From Castor canadensis (taxonomy: Eukaryota > Chordata > Mammalia > Rodentia > Castoridae): a DNA stretch of 64,000 nt. The stretch covers positions 41,275,295-41,339,294 of the forward strand of contig NC_133389.1 in the NCBI RefSeq assembly GCF_047511655.1. Reading direction: 5' to 3'. This document shows, one piece after another, positions 1 to 14,799 of the stretch (position 1 is its first letter; each line of letters opens with the position of its first letter). The notes under the pieces were generated by a model. The model ran no database searches. It had not been told where the DNA came from and saw nothing but the letters and a program-made list of their open reading frames with translations. A program made the translations under genes and the position numbers.

Positions 1-389
1 CAGGACTGTATTTGATTTATCTTTGGATCCTCTTCTTCTTTCCTATGTCTCCTCTCCTAAATGTCTGTTGAAATTATTTTATGCATGCCACTTCTCAAAA
101 TCTGACAAATTTTTGATGGGGATATTTGGTTTCAGAAAATAGTCATCCAGATTGTACACCATGATCCCCTTCAGCTGAGTTTGCCAGTATTTCCTCCTGG
201 AGATGGTTCCCATTACATGAAACGACATCTACTGGAGCATATAAGCAATTAGTCTTTGCAAATGCCTTGCCCTCCCTCTGTAAAATTCTGTTTCCTTTGG
301 ATCTACTTAAGAAATATTTGCTAGTCCTTCCACATTCAATTTTAACATTCCCTCCTTCATAAACTCTTCTCTAATACTACATTCAGGTT

Positions 390-675
390 ACATTCCTTCA
401 TTTTCTGTCCTTTGAGTTGACTTTATTTATATTTATATTTCTGTTTTGACATTTATGTGACTCTGCCTCATCTTATACTAAAATTGGGGTAGACCTATCT
501 ACTTATTAAACTTCTTTCCTAGTAGTAAGCAAATTGCCTTGTATTTCAGGATGTGGTTACCTTTCTCCTCTGTCTGTTATTCCTTCCCAAGATTCATTCT
601 TGTATTCTCTGTACTTAGCAAAGCAAATAGCACTCAATACATGCTTCTGTAAATATTTCTTGAATAAATAAATAA
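390..675 (+). mobile_element. L2-like LINE 3' end
   Basis: The sequence ends with cactcaatacatgcttctgtaaatatttcttgaataaataaataa-like bases, the signature 3' end of L2 (cut here only as a description of position 630-675). Start is approximate. Confidence 0.5.
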
Positions 676-1334
676 TTTCCCAAGGGACTAAGTGTTATTT
701 GAGGATGGGTATTATACCTTATTGATTTATATTTCTCACAGCAGCTAGAAAAAACTAAGTAACAGAAACCGCTTGAATAAAATATTAGGTTTTGATTTTG
801 TCTCTAGAGTTACTGAATGTTTGCCTAACCCTAGGAAAATTTGTCATTTCTTCACTCCAAAAATATCTGATCATTTTATATATGCCAAAATGTATTACAT
901 GAGTTGGAGACAGAATTGTAAACAAGATAAATTACACATATGTTAAAGTGGGGGGAAAGCTGCATATACTAATAAATCAATCCCCTCTCCAAGTTTTTAC
1001 TAACACCTGAACAGTTAACTATTCTCAAGCAAGCTTATAAACAGAGAGGCATTATGGCTTCTCTCTATCCCTTGCTTCAGGGGTTATGTGACAAAATGTA
1101 AAACTACTACCACTAATTTTCATATTGTGAAAATTTCTAACAAAAGGAAAATATAGAAAAATGGAATTTATACCAAAAAATCCATAACTATTTAAAGAAC
1201 TATTTAATTAAAAAAAAAGAACCAGTCTATGGATACATTATGATAACCATGTGTGATGTTTTTCTGACTCCAAATTTCAAATTATATAAAGGAAAAAGGC
1301 AGAAATTCTAATGATGCTTATATTGTAGCTTTAA

Positions 1335-1420
1335 TTCTTTCTTCTTCTTCTTCTTTCTTCTCCTCCTCCTCCGCCTCCTCCTCCTCCCCCACCCCTCTCC
1401 CACTTCTTCTTCTTTTTTTT
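1335..1420. repeat. Pyrimidine-rich microsatellite (CTT/CTC type)
   Basis: The plus strand is almost all C and T: CTT repeats, then CTCCTC repeats with one CpG, then CTT again. It probably grew from the A-rich tail of the adjacent ID element. Confidence 0.85.
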
Positions 1421-1492
1421 GTGTGTCAGAATTTTAACCCAAGGCTTTACATACAGGATAGAAAACACTCCATTACTGAGCTATACCCTCAA
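1412..1492 (-). mobile_element. ID-type SINE
   Basis: The minus strand reads gggtatagctcagtaatggag, then ttgggttaaaattctga and an A-rich end. This is the tRNA-derived ID core with a degraded A box; its tail merges with the purine repeat at 1335-1411. Confidence 0.6.
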
Positions 1493-3259
1493 ATTTTATT
1501 TAAAAAAAAAAGGAACTGGGGAAAGATGATGATGACAATGATGTTTGCATTTTCCTCCTTCTCTTTAATTCTAATACTATCCCCTCAGTCCTTTTTATGC
1601 CTCCTTTGGGAACAACTAAAATTGCTCACTAAGTATTCTTTCCACTTTCATGTTTCCCTTCTCCAACATTGCCTTTCAGTACTGACAAAATACTTTCCTT
1701 ACAAAGCATCATCTTTTACATTACAGCACTGCTCACAATCTTTGCATGGCAGATAGTGCCTTTGTATGGCAGCCACAGGGGAATATTATTCAAACTCTTT
1801 AGCTTCATACACAAGGAACCTTCCAAAATCTATTTCCAATATCTTTCCACAGTTAATTGCACTTTCTTCCTATAATCCAGACTTCCACCAAATTAGCTTT
1901 TGATTTTATACCTTTGGACCTCTCTCTTGGTACTTTTCCATTTTATTCAATTTCTACCTGTATCTCAAGGCTTGATTCAAGGACCCTGAATTTATCTGTA
2001 ATATTTCTTCTTGCCTATAAAAGTACAATTTTCTTTGTACTTTTTTGTCCTCTAAGCTTACCTTCATATTTTGGTTATTTACCAAAAAAGTGTATGTATC
2101 CAACTACAGTATACAATCATTCATTCCATAAGCATTTATTAAGCATTTATTGTCTTTCCATTATACTGAAGCATCTAAAACCTAGCATATTCATAGTAAA
2201 TGTTAAGTAATTTTTTCTTGAATGAAGGCAAATTATCAGTCAAATGAAAATGCATCTGAAATCAAAACAATCTTTTTCAAAATATGACCAAATATCAGTA
2301 CTCAAAAAGACAACAGGAATTGTAGCAAAGTACTGCTTATGAAACTTAAGTATTTATGACAGAAAATGGGTAAGGTAGTTGAAAACAGATCAAATAAAAA
2401 GCTAAGAAAACTTAAACTAATATAGAAATATTGATTCAGTCTTGCCTACTTCAATTCCTTGATGTACCTGTCATTTCAAGATATAAATTCATAAATGTAC
2501 ATGTATTCATTAAGTCCATCAATTGGGAATAATATCACTGTCAGAATTTACAGAAATAAGAATCATAGAAAAATGTTCCTAAGATATCACCTAATAATTT
2601 TTGTGAAATTTAATAAAATTTTTTGTAGTGAAATTTTTTTCCTTTTCATTCCTAAGGAAACAGCTTGAGAAGATGATTGATGTCTGCTATTATGGGTCTA
2701 TATTTGTATTTCCTTATTTTAGAAGCTTTTCAAAAGTATATTTAAAACATTTCCAGTTATTCAAAAAAGAAAGGTAAAAGGTGATTATTTATAGACAATC
2801 ATATTCATGATGATAGACTCTCAGAAAGCAAATGCAAACATAAATTTTAAGTGCCTTTTCGAAAGAGGTGGAAATAAAAACATTTACATAATTTCTTAGA
2901 AACCTTGGCTTTTTATTACTGAATTTCAATATTCCCTCAGGGCAAAGGAGCAGCTACTTCAAAGATTCATTTGATAGTAGAAAGTTTGATTTCTTTGTTT
3001 TCCCTTTCCAATATGAGAATTCTACACATTTCACTCTACCACAGTGTATTATGTTTTAAATTCTGAATTATCGCACTATGGAGAATTTAAAAATTGGTTC
3101 TGTTTTGGCAGACTAAACAAATAAATCAATGATAGCAATAAATACATAGACATAAAAACATTTTATGAATATATACATTATTACACAATAGTCCATTCTG
3201 ATATTGGTCATCTTCAATAACAGTTCTGCCACTTTAAATATAACTACCAACTGATATCA

Positions 3260-3472
<213 letters not shown>

Positions 3473-4975
3473 TTACCACAGATTGAGAAAAACACACATG
3501 CACACACATGTAAATGCACATACTGAATATACATATTCAATAATATGCTTGATTCTATTCCTTTGACTTTCAGAAAAAGTCATCCACAATGCCTCTTTAA
3601 TAAGATTTGTGTCTGGTCTAAGTTATATTTCATTTAACATCTTAAATTTTTTCAACTCAAAGTAGCACCAGGTCCCAATAAAGAAGCATTTTAATTATGT
3701 ACTTCTAATTGATCAAAAATTTACAAACTAAAGAAGTGTAAACAGTAACAACTATAATTTATATAAGTTCTATAAGCCTTAGGTTTGATATGCTGCTTTG
3801 GAGATATATATTTAAAATAAAAATCACATAGGCAGGTAAAATTAGGAGATAAACTATCAAATACTGACCAGAGATTCAAACAATAAAAAAATCAATAACA
3901 CAATATTAACATGATTAACAAATGCAGAAAACATTATTGGGATGAAAATTATCAATTCTTACAACTATAAGAAATAATTATCTGGAAATATACAGTGACC
4001 TTGAACCTCCATCCATGTAAACAGTACAGTTTCAAAAGATATAAAATTGAGAGAACTAAAAAAAAATAAGTAAAATGCTAACATCATAATGGAAGGAGGA
4101 AGTCTTAATGTGTGTTCCCAACATTGATAAATAAGATTAAAAATTTACTGTAAGAATACAGAGGACTTTGACTACCCAGAATTCACTTTTGATCAAGTGA
4201 ATTTAACATTGGGCACTGCTCTGTGCTCTTAGACAAAACAACTGCTCTTCCCAGCACTCAAGGTACAATAAGAAAAAATGTCACAATTGACTTAGTGATT
4301 CTCAACAAATACTGAAGAATTCGGATAAAACTTCATCTCTGTGTCCATAAAGAAATAAAGCTAGGCAAAACACAAAGACAGCAACTCTTCAATACCCTGC
4401 AAATTCACTATTTATTTAGACATTCATAGGCACACTGAATACTTCATGAGTCAGAGAAAAAAATTATAATGGAAATTTAAGAGTTAATGCCAAAACTTAT
4501 AAGATGCTGCTCAACTGCTTTTCAAAGTAAATTATATATATGAGGAGGTAGATTTAAAAATAAGATTGAAAATTCAAGGGCAAAGTATTCAAATAATGAA
4601 GTTAATAAATCAACCAAAGAATAAAACCTCAAGAAAGAAGGAAAGATTATAAGAATAAGGGTGAACATACATGCAAAAGAAAAGAATAATGAATACCATC
4701 AATAATAAAAAGGTTGACTTTTTAAAAAATTAAACAAAAAAAATAGAAATCTCTTGTCAGAGATGGCACAAAATTTAATAGGAATTAAAAGTAAGGACAT
4801 TATACTAGATATAGAGCAGTTTTAAAAGGCAGATATAATTACAAAAGATAGATTTAAAAGATAATAATGTAGTATGATGCCTTTTATCAATATCTTCGAA
4901 GACAGACAAACTATTTTAAGGCTATAAACTTCCAAATTTAACTTAAAAACAGAAAACACAGATATACTTTTAAAA

Positions 4976-5098
4976 ACTTTTTTTGTTGTTTTTTGAGAGA
5001 GGGTCTCACTAGGTAGCCCAGGATGGCCTTGAACTTTCAATCCTCCTGCCTCTGCCTCTGAAGTATTAGGATTACAGTCACAGAAATCACTATGTGCG
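4976..5098 (-). mobile_element. B1 SINE
   Basis: The plus strand shows the complement of B1: gggtctcactaggtagccc, aggatggccttgaacttt and aggattacagtcacag, preceded by a T-rich tail. Confidence 0.82.
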
Positions 5099-5334
5099 GC
5101 AAATTTATTTTAAAAGTCAATCAGTAGGCAATCCTCACCATATATACTCAAAACCCAAATTATAAGTAGTTCTTAAGATGAATTTAATATAGGATGGAGG
5201 ATTTTTATCTTTTCTTAGAATTCTCCCCCTTCTTTATTTTATACAGGTTCCAGAAAAGAGGTCTATAACGGAAGCTCCTTAATTCATTTTATGAATTTAC
5301 TATAACCTTTATTCCCAAGAACAAATAAGGAGAA

Positions 5335-5428
5335 CTGGAGGTGAGACTTAAGTGGTAGAGAACCTGCTTTGCAATCAGTTGTGAAGCCTTAAATACAAAC
5401 CCCAGTCCCACCAAAAAAAAAAAAAAGA
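5335..5428 (+). mobile_element. ID-type SINE
   Basis: gaggtgagacttaagtggta, gagaacctgctttgcaatca and aaaccccagtcccacc are followed by an A run (5412-5427): a tRNA-derived SINE with its tail. Confidence 0.7.
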
Positions 5429-5508
5429 AAGGACAGTATTAGAAAATGAAAATGATTGGCCAATCTTACTTATAAATACTCAAAAAGTAAACAAGTTACA
5501 TTCATTTT

Positions 5509-5526
5509 TAAAAGTCTACCATTCTG
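5509..5526 (+). repeat. Target-site duplication, left copy, of the L1
   Basis: taaaagtctaccattctg directly before the first L1 base; it matches 8043-8060 with one difference (a/g). It is preceded by a T run, giving the T-rich/A-rich boundary preferred by the L1 endonuclease. Confidence 0.88.
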
Positions 5527-6907
5527 GAGAAAAACTGAAACCATTTCCCCTAAAATCAGGAGTGAGACAAGGGTGCCCACTCTCCCCACTCCTACTCAAC
5601 ATAGTCCTAGAATTCCTAGCTAGAGCAATAAGGCAAGAAGAAATAAAAGGAATACAAATAGGTAAAGAAACTGTCAGACTATCCCTATTTGCAGACGACA
5701 TGATCCTATACCTCAAAGACCCAAAAAATTCTACCCAAAAACACCTAGACACCATAAACAGCTTCAGCAATGTGGCAGAATACAATATCAACTAACAAAA
5801 ATCATGAGCTTTTCTGTACAATAACTATGAACAAAATGAGAAAGAATATATGAAAACAATTCCATTCACAATAGCCTCAAAAAAATTAAATAGCTAGGAG
5901 TAAACTTAACAAAGGATGTGAATGAACTCTACAAGGAGAACTACAAACCCCTGAAGAAAGAGACTGAGGAAGACTACAGAAGGTGGAAAGATCTCCTGTG
6001 TTCATGGATTGGTAGAATCAACATAGTAAAAATGGCTGTACTACCAAAAGCAATCTACATGTTCCATGGAATTCCCATCAAAATCCCAATGACATTCATC
6101 ACAGATATTGAAAAATTACCCTAAAGTTCATTTGGAAATACAAGAGACCACAAATAGCAAAGGCAATACTCAGCAAAAAGAGCAATGCCGGAGATATCAC
6201 AATACCTGACTTCAAACTATATTTCAAAGCAATAGCAATAAAAACAGTATAGTACTAGCACAAAAACAGATATGAAGACCAGTGAAACAGTATAGAGGAC
6301 CTGGATAAGAATCCACACAGCTATGTCCACTTTCTTTTTGACAAAGTTGCCAAAAACATATGATGGAAAATAACCTCTTCAGCAAATATTGCTGGAAAAA
6401 GTGGTTATCTGCTTTCAGAAAACTGAAACTAGATCCATGTTTATCACCCCGTACTAGTATCAACTCAAAATGGATTAAGGACCTTAATATCAGACCTGAA
6501 ACTCTGAAGTTAGTACAGGAAAGAGCAGGGAATACTCCAGAAGCAATAGGTAAGGCAAGGAATTCCTCAATAGAACCCCAGCAGCCCAGCAACTAAGAGA
6601 AAGGATGGACAAATGGGACTACATGAAATTAAAAAGCTTCTGTACAACAAAAGACATGGTCTCTAAACTAAAGGGACCACCCACAGAGTGTGAGAAAATA
6701 TTTTCTGGCTATACATCAGACAAAGGACTGATAACCAGAATATACAAGGAACTTAAAAAGCTAAACTCCCCCCAAATCAATGAACCAATAAAGAAATGGG
6801 CAACTGAACTAAAAAGAACTTTTTCAAGGAAGAAATCCAAATGGCCAAAAACACATGAAAAAATGCTCACCATCTCTGGCCATTAAGAAAATGCAAATCA
6901 AAACAAG

Positions 6908-7230
6908 TGTTGTAACACATGTGTATATGGAAGCAATGCTAGGAATATTTCTGTATAGCTATCCTTAACTCAAGTAGCAAAAATGCTTTGTCTTCCTTAT
7001 AATGCTTATGTCTTTTCTTCAACAAAATTAGAGATAAGGGCAGAACAGATTCTGCCTGGAAGTGAGGGAGGAGGGGGAGAAAGGGTAGAGGAGGGGCAGG
7101 GGGGAGAAATGAACCAAACAATATATGCACATGTGAATAAATGAATAATTTTAAAAAAGCACCTCTAAAAAAGCACTAAATGAACCAAACAATATATGCA
7201 CATGTGAATAAATGAATAATTTTAAAAAAG
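6908..7230 (+). mobile_element. Second L1 3' tail nested inside the L1 ORF2
   Basis: The ORF2 sequence stops at about 6907 and resumes at about 7232 (acctcacccctgtcag). Between them lies a diverged copy of the 3' UTR end seen at 7770-8020: ggaagcaatgctagg, an agctatcctta stretch, a G/A-rich tract and a gaataaatgaataa tail. It is a short same-strand L1 insertion, later enlarged by a duplication of its last 59 bases. Confidence 0.75.
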
Positions 7231-7236
7231 CACCTC
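7107..7236 (+). repeat. Perfect 59-bp direct duplication, 71-bp period
   Basis: 7107-7165 and 7178-7236 are identical over 59 bases (start aaatgaaccaaac, end agcacctc), separated by 12 bases that themselves resemble the repeat end. Complete identity inside an otherwise mutated element implies a recent event, or an assembly artefact. Confidence 0.9.
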
Positions 7237-7296
7237 ACCCCTGTCAGAACAGCTATCATCACGAACACCAACAATAAATGTTGGCGAAGACGTGGA

Positions 7297-7350
7297 GAAT
7301 CTAAGCTAGTACACTACTGGTGGGAATCTAAGCTAGTACACTACTGGTGG
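7297..7350 (+). repeat. Two perfect 27-bp tandem copies in L1 ORF2 relic
   Basis: 7297-7323 and 7324-7350 are identical (start gaatctaagctag, end ctactggtgg). A degenerate third copy starts at 7351 with gaatgtaaactag, which is the original L1 sequence. Confidence 0.9.
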
Positions 7351-8042
7351 GAATGTAAACTAGTACGGCCACTTTGGAAACGTGACTCAGGTTATTCCAT
7401 AGACCTACACACCCATGTTTATTGTAGCGCTATTCACAATAGCCAAGTTATGGAAACAGCCAAAATTCCCCACTACAGACGAATGGATTAAGAAAATGTG
7501 TAATTTATACACAATGGAATTTTACTCAGCCATGAAGAAGAATGAAATCTTGTCATTTGCAAGTAAATGTATGGAACTGGAGAACATCATTCTGAGCGAG
7601 GTTAGCCAGGCTCAGATTCAGAAGGAATAGGGAAAGGTAGGGAACCCAAAGCTTGAAAGTGTTTGATGTGTCCACTGTAGAGGAGTTAATTAAGTAATCT
7701 TAAACTGACAGAGGTCACTATGGGAAGGTGACTGGGAAGTAGTGAAAAGGTCAGATAGAGATGAATCAATTTGGGTTGTAATACACTTGTGCATGGAAGC
7801 AATGCTAGGAAACCCTCTGTATAGCTATCCTTATCTCAAACTAGCGAAAAAGCTATGTCTTTCTTATTATTGCTTGTCTTCTCTTCAACAAAACTGGAGA
7901 AGTGGGCAGAACACGTTCTGCCTGGAAGCAAGTGGGATGGGCGGGGACAGGGATGGGGCGGAGGTCAGTGGGGAGAGATGGTCCAAACAATGTATGCACA
8001 TATGAATAAATGAATAAATAAACCAAAAAAAGGAAAAGAAAA

Positions 8043-8060
8043 TAAAAGTCTGCCATTCTG
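8043..8060 (+). repeat. Target-site duplication, right copy, of the L1
   Basis: taaaagtctgccattctg directly after the A-rich tail; it pairs with 5509-5526 over 18 bp with one mismatch. This fixes both ends of the insertion. Confidence 0.88.
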
Positions 8061-10949
8061 AGTCATGTTGATCGGTATATTTGTGTCTCTTTTATTAGTA
8101 TCAGCATTTTTTGTATGTTTGAAGTATTTCACACACACAAAAAAACTGTAAGAAGAGAAGAAATAGAAGAAGTCTCTTTTCTCAGCAATAGAAACAGATG
8201 CAAAATCTACAGAATTCTGGGAAATATAAAAGGGAATTTGCTTCATTCTTCTGTGGGCTAAATATTGTCTTACAAAGGTATTGAGGTGATTTCTTGAGAG
8301 CAACTATGATTTGAGAGGAATTCTGAGAAGTTGAAAGTAGAGTTTTGGAAATGTGAGGAGGACCAACACTGCTACTATTTAGAATGGTTTAAAGTCTTTA
8401 AGAATGTCATAGAAAAAAAGTACCAAAGTGCATGGTCTTTTAAGACAAAGCCTACAGAAGATCTATTTCCAACATGTCCACCTAAGCAGAAATATGTGTT
8501 ATAATTTTGGAACAAAGAGCAGATGAACTAAATTTGTTGCTACAGAGGATGATTAATTCCATTTTAATTATCCTTACACATGTACTCTTAATTGGCTTAA
8601 GAACAATCCAATTATATATGATTGTCTTATCTCATTAAAGCTGGTACTTCAAATCTCCCTATAGTCTGAGAGAAGGAAAAAGATGCAGTCATTTTAGTGT
8701 CTTAATTCCCAGACACTTAGCCTAGAGGGTCTGCAGTAGCTGAAGCAGGGCAAAGGAGTCAGGAAAGCAACAATTATGGAACTGCCACACTAAGAGTCTA
8801 TGGTCTACAACAGACTTTATGGTAATAGTGTGGGGAATGAGTCCAGTAGGGTCAGAGCAAGTCCCTGTTATTTTGGACAGAGGGAGTTTTGAAACCACCC
8901 ATCATTAAAGACTGTGGAGTACCTGTTGATCTAGGGTAGTCTGACAGCTTCAAGACTTATATGTCCAGAAGGAACAAGCATAGGAATTATGCATAAAATG
9001 TGTACAAGTAGAGACATGAACACTCACAGACGGATGAAGCACACACAGGACGCAGACCAGGCAGAAAAGAGGAACTGCCCAAACAGTTCCTCATTGTCTC
9101 AAAGAAACTGGAGAGGGGTAATTCTGAAACAGTTCAGATGAAATAAGCAGGTTTTCAAAGAGGAAATTCTAAGAGGCAAATGTATCAACAGACAAAAATC
9201 TGCAAATTTAACATAAACAATAGGAATCAACATACCTTCACAAATGAAGAAATTGTATAAAAGTAACAGAGCACCGAATCCATTAAAATATGGAACTCGA
9301 GTTAAAGGACTACAAGCATTATGATTAAGCAAACAGAATATAAATGTTATCAATCTTGATGTCTAAAAGCTAACATAACAAAAACATGGAGATACAGGAG
9401 ACTGGAAGGATAATTACTTCTTTTTCTTTTATAATATATCATCCAAAGTTGAAATGAATAGCTAAAAAGATAATCAGTTATACTTCAGTTATATATTTTT
9501 AATATCTTTGAAGAGATATGAATAGATCTTGGGGCAATGTTTAACAATTTTGGTTTCTGGTTTTACTTCAGTTTCTTATTTAGTCTAAAATTAATTAAAT
9601 TTAGTTATTTTAATTAAAATGAATGGTGAAAGATAATCTCTGGCTATAAATAAGCATTAAGAAATGTCAAATAATGTTTATAAAACACTGAGGATAATTA
9701 TTTTGGATGTGAGGATATTGGTTATTCAATTTTTATTCTTTCTTTGCTGCATGGGTTTATTTAAAGAGTATGGAACAGTTTTAAAAACTAGTGAAGTTAT
9801 AATTCTTTACTACAGAAAGATTAAACCAAAAAAAAAATGTTGGAATAAATCCCAGAAGCTGGGTTCAGTGAGAACATTATTAAAAATCCCTCAAAGACAT
9901 CCATTAGAAGCTTAGATTTGTTTAGGAGGCACTTTCTAACTCCTACTCTATGACTGGGTATAAAAGCATAATTAAAAACTGGTTTAGGTCAAAGACACCA
10001 AATTCAAGAACCTTACATTTTACTTAAGGAAACGTGAGAAAACAAGGAAAATGAAATAAGAGAAATTAATAAGCAGATGATAGTTAGGGCAGTGAAAGTA
10101 TTCTATTTGGTTCTACAATGGTAGATACATTTTATATTTGTGAGAACCAAAAGAATATACAACACAAGAGTAAACCCCAAGTAAACTATCTATGTGATAA
10201 GGATGTATGTTAATGTTACTAATTATTAGTAACAATGGACCACTTTGGTGCAGGATGGCACTAATAGAGAAATTTGTCCTTTGGGGGGAGGGGACATAAG
10301 GAAACTGTATTTCTGTCCTCAATTCTGTAGTGATTTCTTGACTGCAAAGTTCTCAGGAAAATACACAGGGTCCACTGTGTCTTTGGCTAACCCATTAGAT
10401 CTCAGGCAAAACCTACACCTTTAGCAGGATGACTATCCTGCAATTTGGCAAGTTAAGTAATTTCTAGAGATGGAGATGAAACACTTGAGGAATAATTATA
10501 GATGTGATTTTCATACTGTTAGGGAAATCTCACAATGAGAATGAAAATTTAAAGCTTACACCATACAGTATAATTTTTCCTAGATTTTATTTCAGAATTA
10601 TCAGAACAGACTTATAGCATTGGTTTTAATTCAGAATGGTTTCAACAGGTGAGGACTTGTATACACAGCTATCCCTACCAAGAGAAAGCAATGAAAGTTA
10701 AAAACACAACTCTGAAACTGTATCAATTTGACATCTGACTCAAGTGAGAGAAACAGAGGAAGAAGAGTCAGTTCTCACCATCTGGCTGGCAGAGGGCTGT
10801 GGGGTGGTGTCATTCATAGCTACAAGTTCTGTTGCTACACATAGGTTCACAAAGAATGTCCTTGCCCAAACACAGAGATCATTTTCATACAAGGCATAAG
10901 TAGCTGAATTCATCCAGACTGACTTACTAGCTCACTCAGGTAATTACAA

Positions 10950-11090
10950 CCATTCATTCATTCAGTACTTACTCAGCACCTACTAAACAAGAGGAATATA
11001 ATGGGTACAGTTGGAACCACAAGTAGACATGAAGACCACTGTTCCCAAGAAGCCAACAATTTATTGGCAAAGAGGGAGAGCAGATGTACA
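10950..11090 (-). mobile_element. L2-like LINE 3' end fragment
   Basis: The plus strand begins ttcattcattcagtacttac and continues with cagcacctactaaacaagag, the complement of the L2 3' terminus. Sense is minus. Confidence 0.5.
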
Positions 11091-11734
11091 GAGTTCTAAA
11101 TATCCAAAATTCATAATGAAATCCATTTAAAAATGCAAGAAAGATGTTTTAAAGGCATGCGGGTGGGAGGTAAGGATAGGAAAGAGTTATTATAGAGGGC
11201 GTGAATATGATCACAGTATATTACATGCGTGAATGAAATATCCCACTGGACTCCCCTATCTTACACAATAGGCACTAATAAAAATGTTATGAAAAATAAC
11301 CATCTAAAAGAGACATGGGCTGGGTAGTTAGGTTTAAGGATCTTTTCAGCTTTCACATTTTATACTGCCAGGCATATATTGGAAGTTTAACAAGTACTAC
11401 TGACTTCATTTGCACAAAATAAGCCATCTCATTTAGCTGCTTGCTAGGTTAGTGAGTCACAGTTCCTTCCCAGTAATCACTAGTAGTTTACTCTTCTCAG
11501 GTTTCTACCTTAATTGATTTACTTTACATCCCACCATTTTCTTCCTCCTGTTCAATACAGGATTGTCCAGGAAATATTACAGCTGTCAGCTCTCCTTCCC
11601 TATGTAACTAGTACCTGAACTTTTAACACTCGTGACAGTCTCGTCATGCCGTATAGTGCTAAGATGTGCCGCAGTACTACCTACAAGTATGGAATAGGGA
11701 TAGATGGTTTGACATTAAGATCTATCCAAGATCA

Positions 11735-11848
11735 AAGGCTCCAACTGTGAAGGCCAGATGTGCCTTGCTTCTGTCTTTGCTGTGTCACTGATAAGCAACC
11801 TCCGTCACCTCTCTGGACCTCAATTTCTTTAGCTGTAAAATGAAGAGT
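11735..11848 (+). mobile_element. MIR SINE (3' part lost)
   Basis: Carries the MIR core: gctgtgtcactgataagcaa, cctctctggacctcaatttc and a ctgtaaaatg motif. It is cut off where a B1 begins at about 11849. Confidence 0.7.
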
Positions 11849-11968
11849 TTTGTTTTTGTTTTTGAAACGGGGTTTTGCTATGAAGCTCAGGCTGGCCTCA
11901 ATCTCATGATACCCTTACCTCAGCCTCCCAAGTGCCGGAATTAAAGTATGTGCCACTGCATCTGGCTT
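11849..11968 (-). mobile_element. B1 SINE
   Basis: Complement of B1: ggggttttgctatgaagctc, aggctggcctcaatctc and cctcagcctcccaagtgcc. The tail has become a TTTTG repeat (11849-11866). It inserted into or beside a MIR. Confidence 0.85.
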
Positions 11969-12042
11969 AGCAGAGTATTTTTAACTACTAAAGGTCACTG
12001 ACCTATAAATCAATTTGTAATGGTAACATGGTTCTGTTTTAG

Positions 12043-12058
12043 ACACACACACACACAC
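12043..12058. repeat. Short CA repeat
   Basis: Eight AC units directly following an AT-rich stretch. Confidence 0.85.
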
Positions 12059-13197
12059 CACATTCTATATATGTCATTCTCTCACTGTAGTATTCTACTT
12101 CTGGAGCTACTTACAACCCAAAGTACTAGGAAAAAAACCAGTATATATGTACATGTACACATGACACAAAGAGATACATTTAGGGTTAGACAATAATTAT
12201 AAAATTAGACAGTCTTAGAAATAATGTAAAATATTTAATTATACTGTATTGAAGAATCTAAATTTTTTAAAAAATCTGTTTTCCCAGAAATCTCTTAACT
12301 AAATACATAATAAATCCTATTCAAAGGCTTTTTATTGGAAGTATGGTCCCAGAATTTAGCAAAATGACTGGCATAGAGTAGGCAATCAAAAAATTTTACC
12401 AAAAAAAATGAATCTGGTTTAAACTTTATAAGAAGATACGCTCTGTAAATAAAAATGATACTAAATTTACTAGAAAGTAAGTAGCAGAATCAGTAATATA
12501 GTGCAGGTCAATAAATTTGTAGTTTCTAGGACCATCTACCTACCCCTACTCACACATAAAATAACTAAAAGATAGACATGAAGTCATTAGGTCCAGGTCA
12601 TTCAACAAGACAAAGGTCAACAATTATAATGTTCAGTCCAAGAAGCATTTATTTTTGTCTTTTTAATTCTCATTTTTATTCTCAAATACTGTGCTTGGGT
12701 TCCCACTGAAGTTACTAGGAAGGAGCTGTTTAGAAGAAAACTTGGTTTTAACTGATGAGACCCACAGACTGTGAATCCCATACTTCTTAGCAGTTCTATA
12801 CCTTTTATCAGATAGGTGCTAAGAGACAAAACGCAAGGCAGGGCAGTTTACTGTAGTGGACCCAGTGATGACGTACTCCTCTTAGGAAGGATGTTTAAGG
12901 CATCTTTCCCTGATACGGTACATTCCAAATAAGCACATTCTGTCTAGCTTCACAGACAAAACGCTGTACATTAAACAAATCATAACTAGGCAGGTTATAC
13001 TTTGAATACATATTTTTCAAGTCTGTTATCTTTACTTTCTGCTTCATCCAATATTATTGTTTACAAATACAAAGCTTAAGCCTATTCAATTGTAACTACA
13101 AGGTTTCTTTACTTCGCATCCTTTTTGGTTTAGATAAATGGACAGATATTTTGATTTCATTGTTCAAACACTAAAAAAATGTTCTGGAACTAGTCTA

Positions 13198-14445
<1,248 letters not shown>

Positions 14446-14799
14446 CTATAAAATATGATAATAAAATGTAAAAATGTAGCCACAATGATTTCTCATAATT
14501 GAATTAAATGATCCACTTGCCTGTCATTAGCTAGAACCTCTTAAGAGACTTAAATTCCACAGAGCTCCTCATCTGTCAGATTTCTAATAGTTACCTCCAT
14601 GTCATTTTCCCTCAAAAGCAGAAAATCTGGCTTTGGCAAAGGGTATAAGCCTGAGACCATTTTTGGTATAATTCTGACAAAAAAGCAGCTCTTAACAGTT
14701 TACCTTAGAAGTGTGGCTTGAGAGCCCATGGAATTTGAAGCCTTAACTCCAAAGAAAAATAAATGTAAAATAAATGTTTCGAAACCAGGATAAAAATAT

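Larger units (their letters stand above)
5527..8042 (+). mobile_element. 5'-truncated L1 (ORF2 3' part plus 3' UTR), antisense to ASXL3
   Basis: LINE-1 copy on the plus strand. ORF2 relics include [15 protein letters not shown] and the reverse-transcriptase signature FADDMILYL (catalytic Asp pair near 5694-5699), followed by frames with stops and shifts up to about 7630. A G-rich 3' UTR and an A-rich tail (about 8020-8042) follow. It is broken by several stops, a nested L1 tail at 6908-7230 and two tandem duplications. An 18-bp direct repeat flanks it (5509-5526 and 8043-8060), so the whole unit inserted as one event by L1 target-primed reverse transcription. It cannot encode a working protein. 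Confidence 0.93.

Noticed and set aside
5516-7630. Several plus-strand open frames of 60-93 codons with reverse-transcriptase motifs.
   Set aside because: Pieces of one decayed L1 ORF2, not genes.
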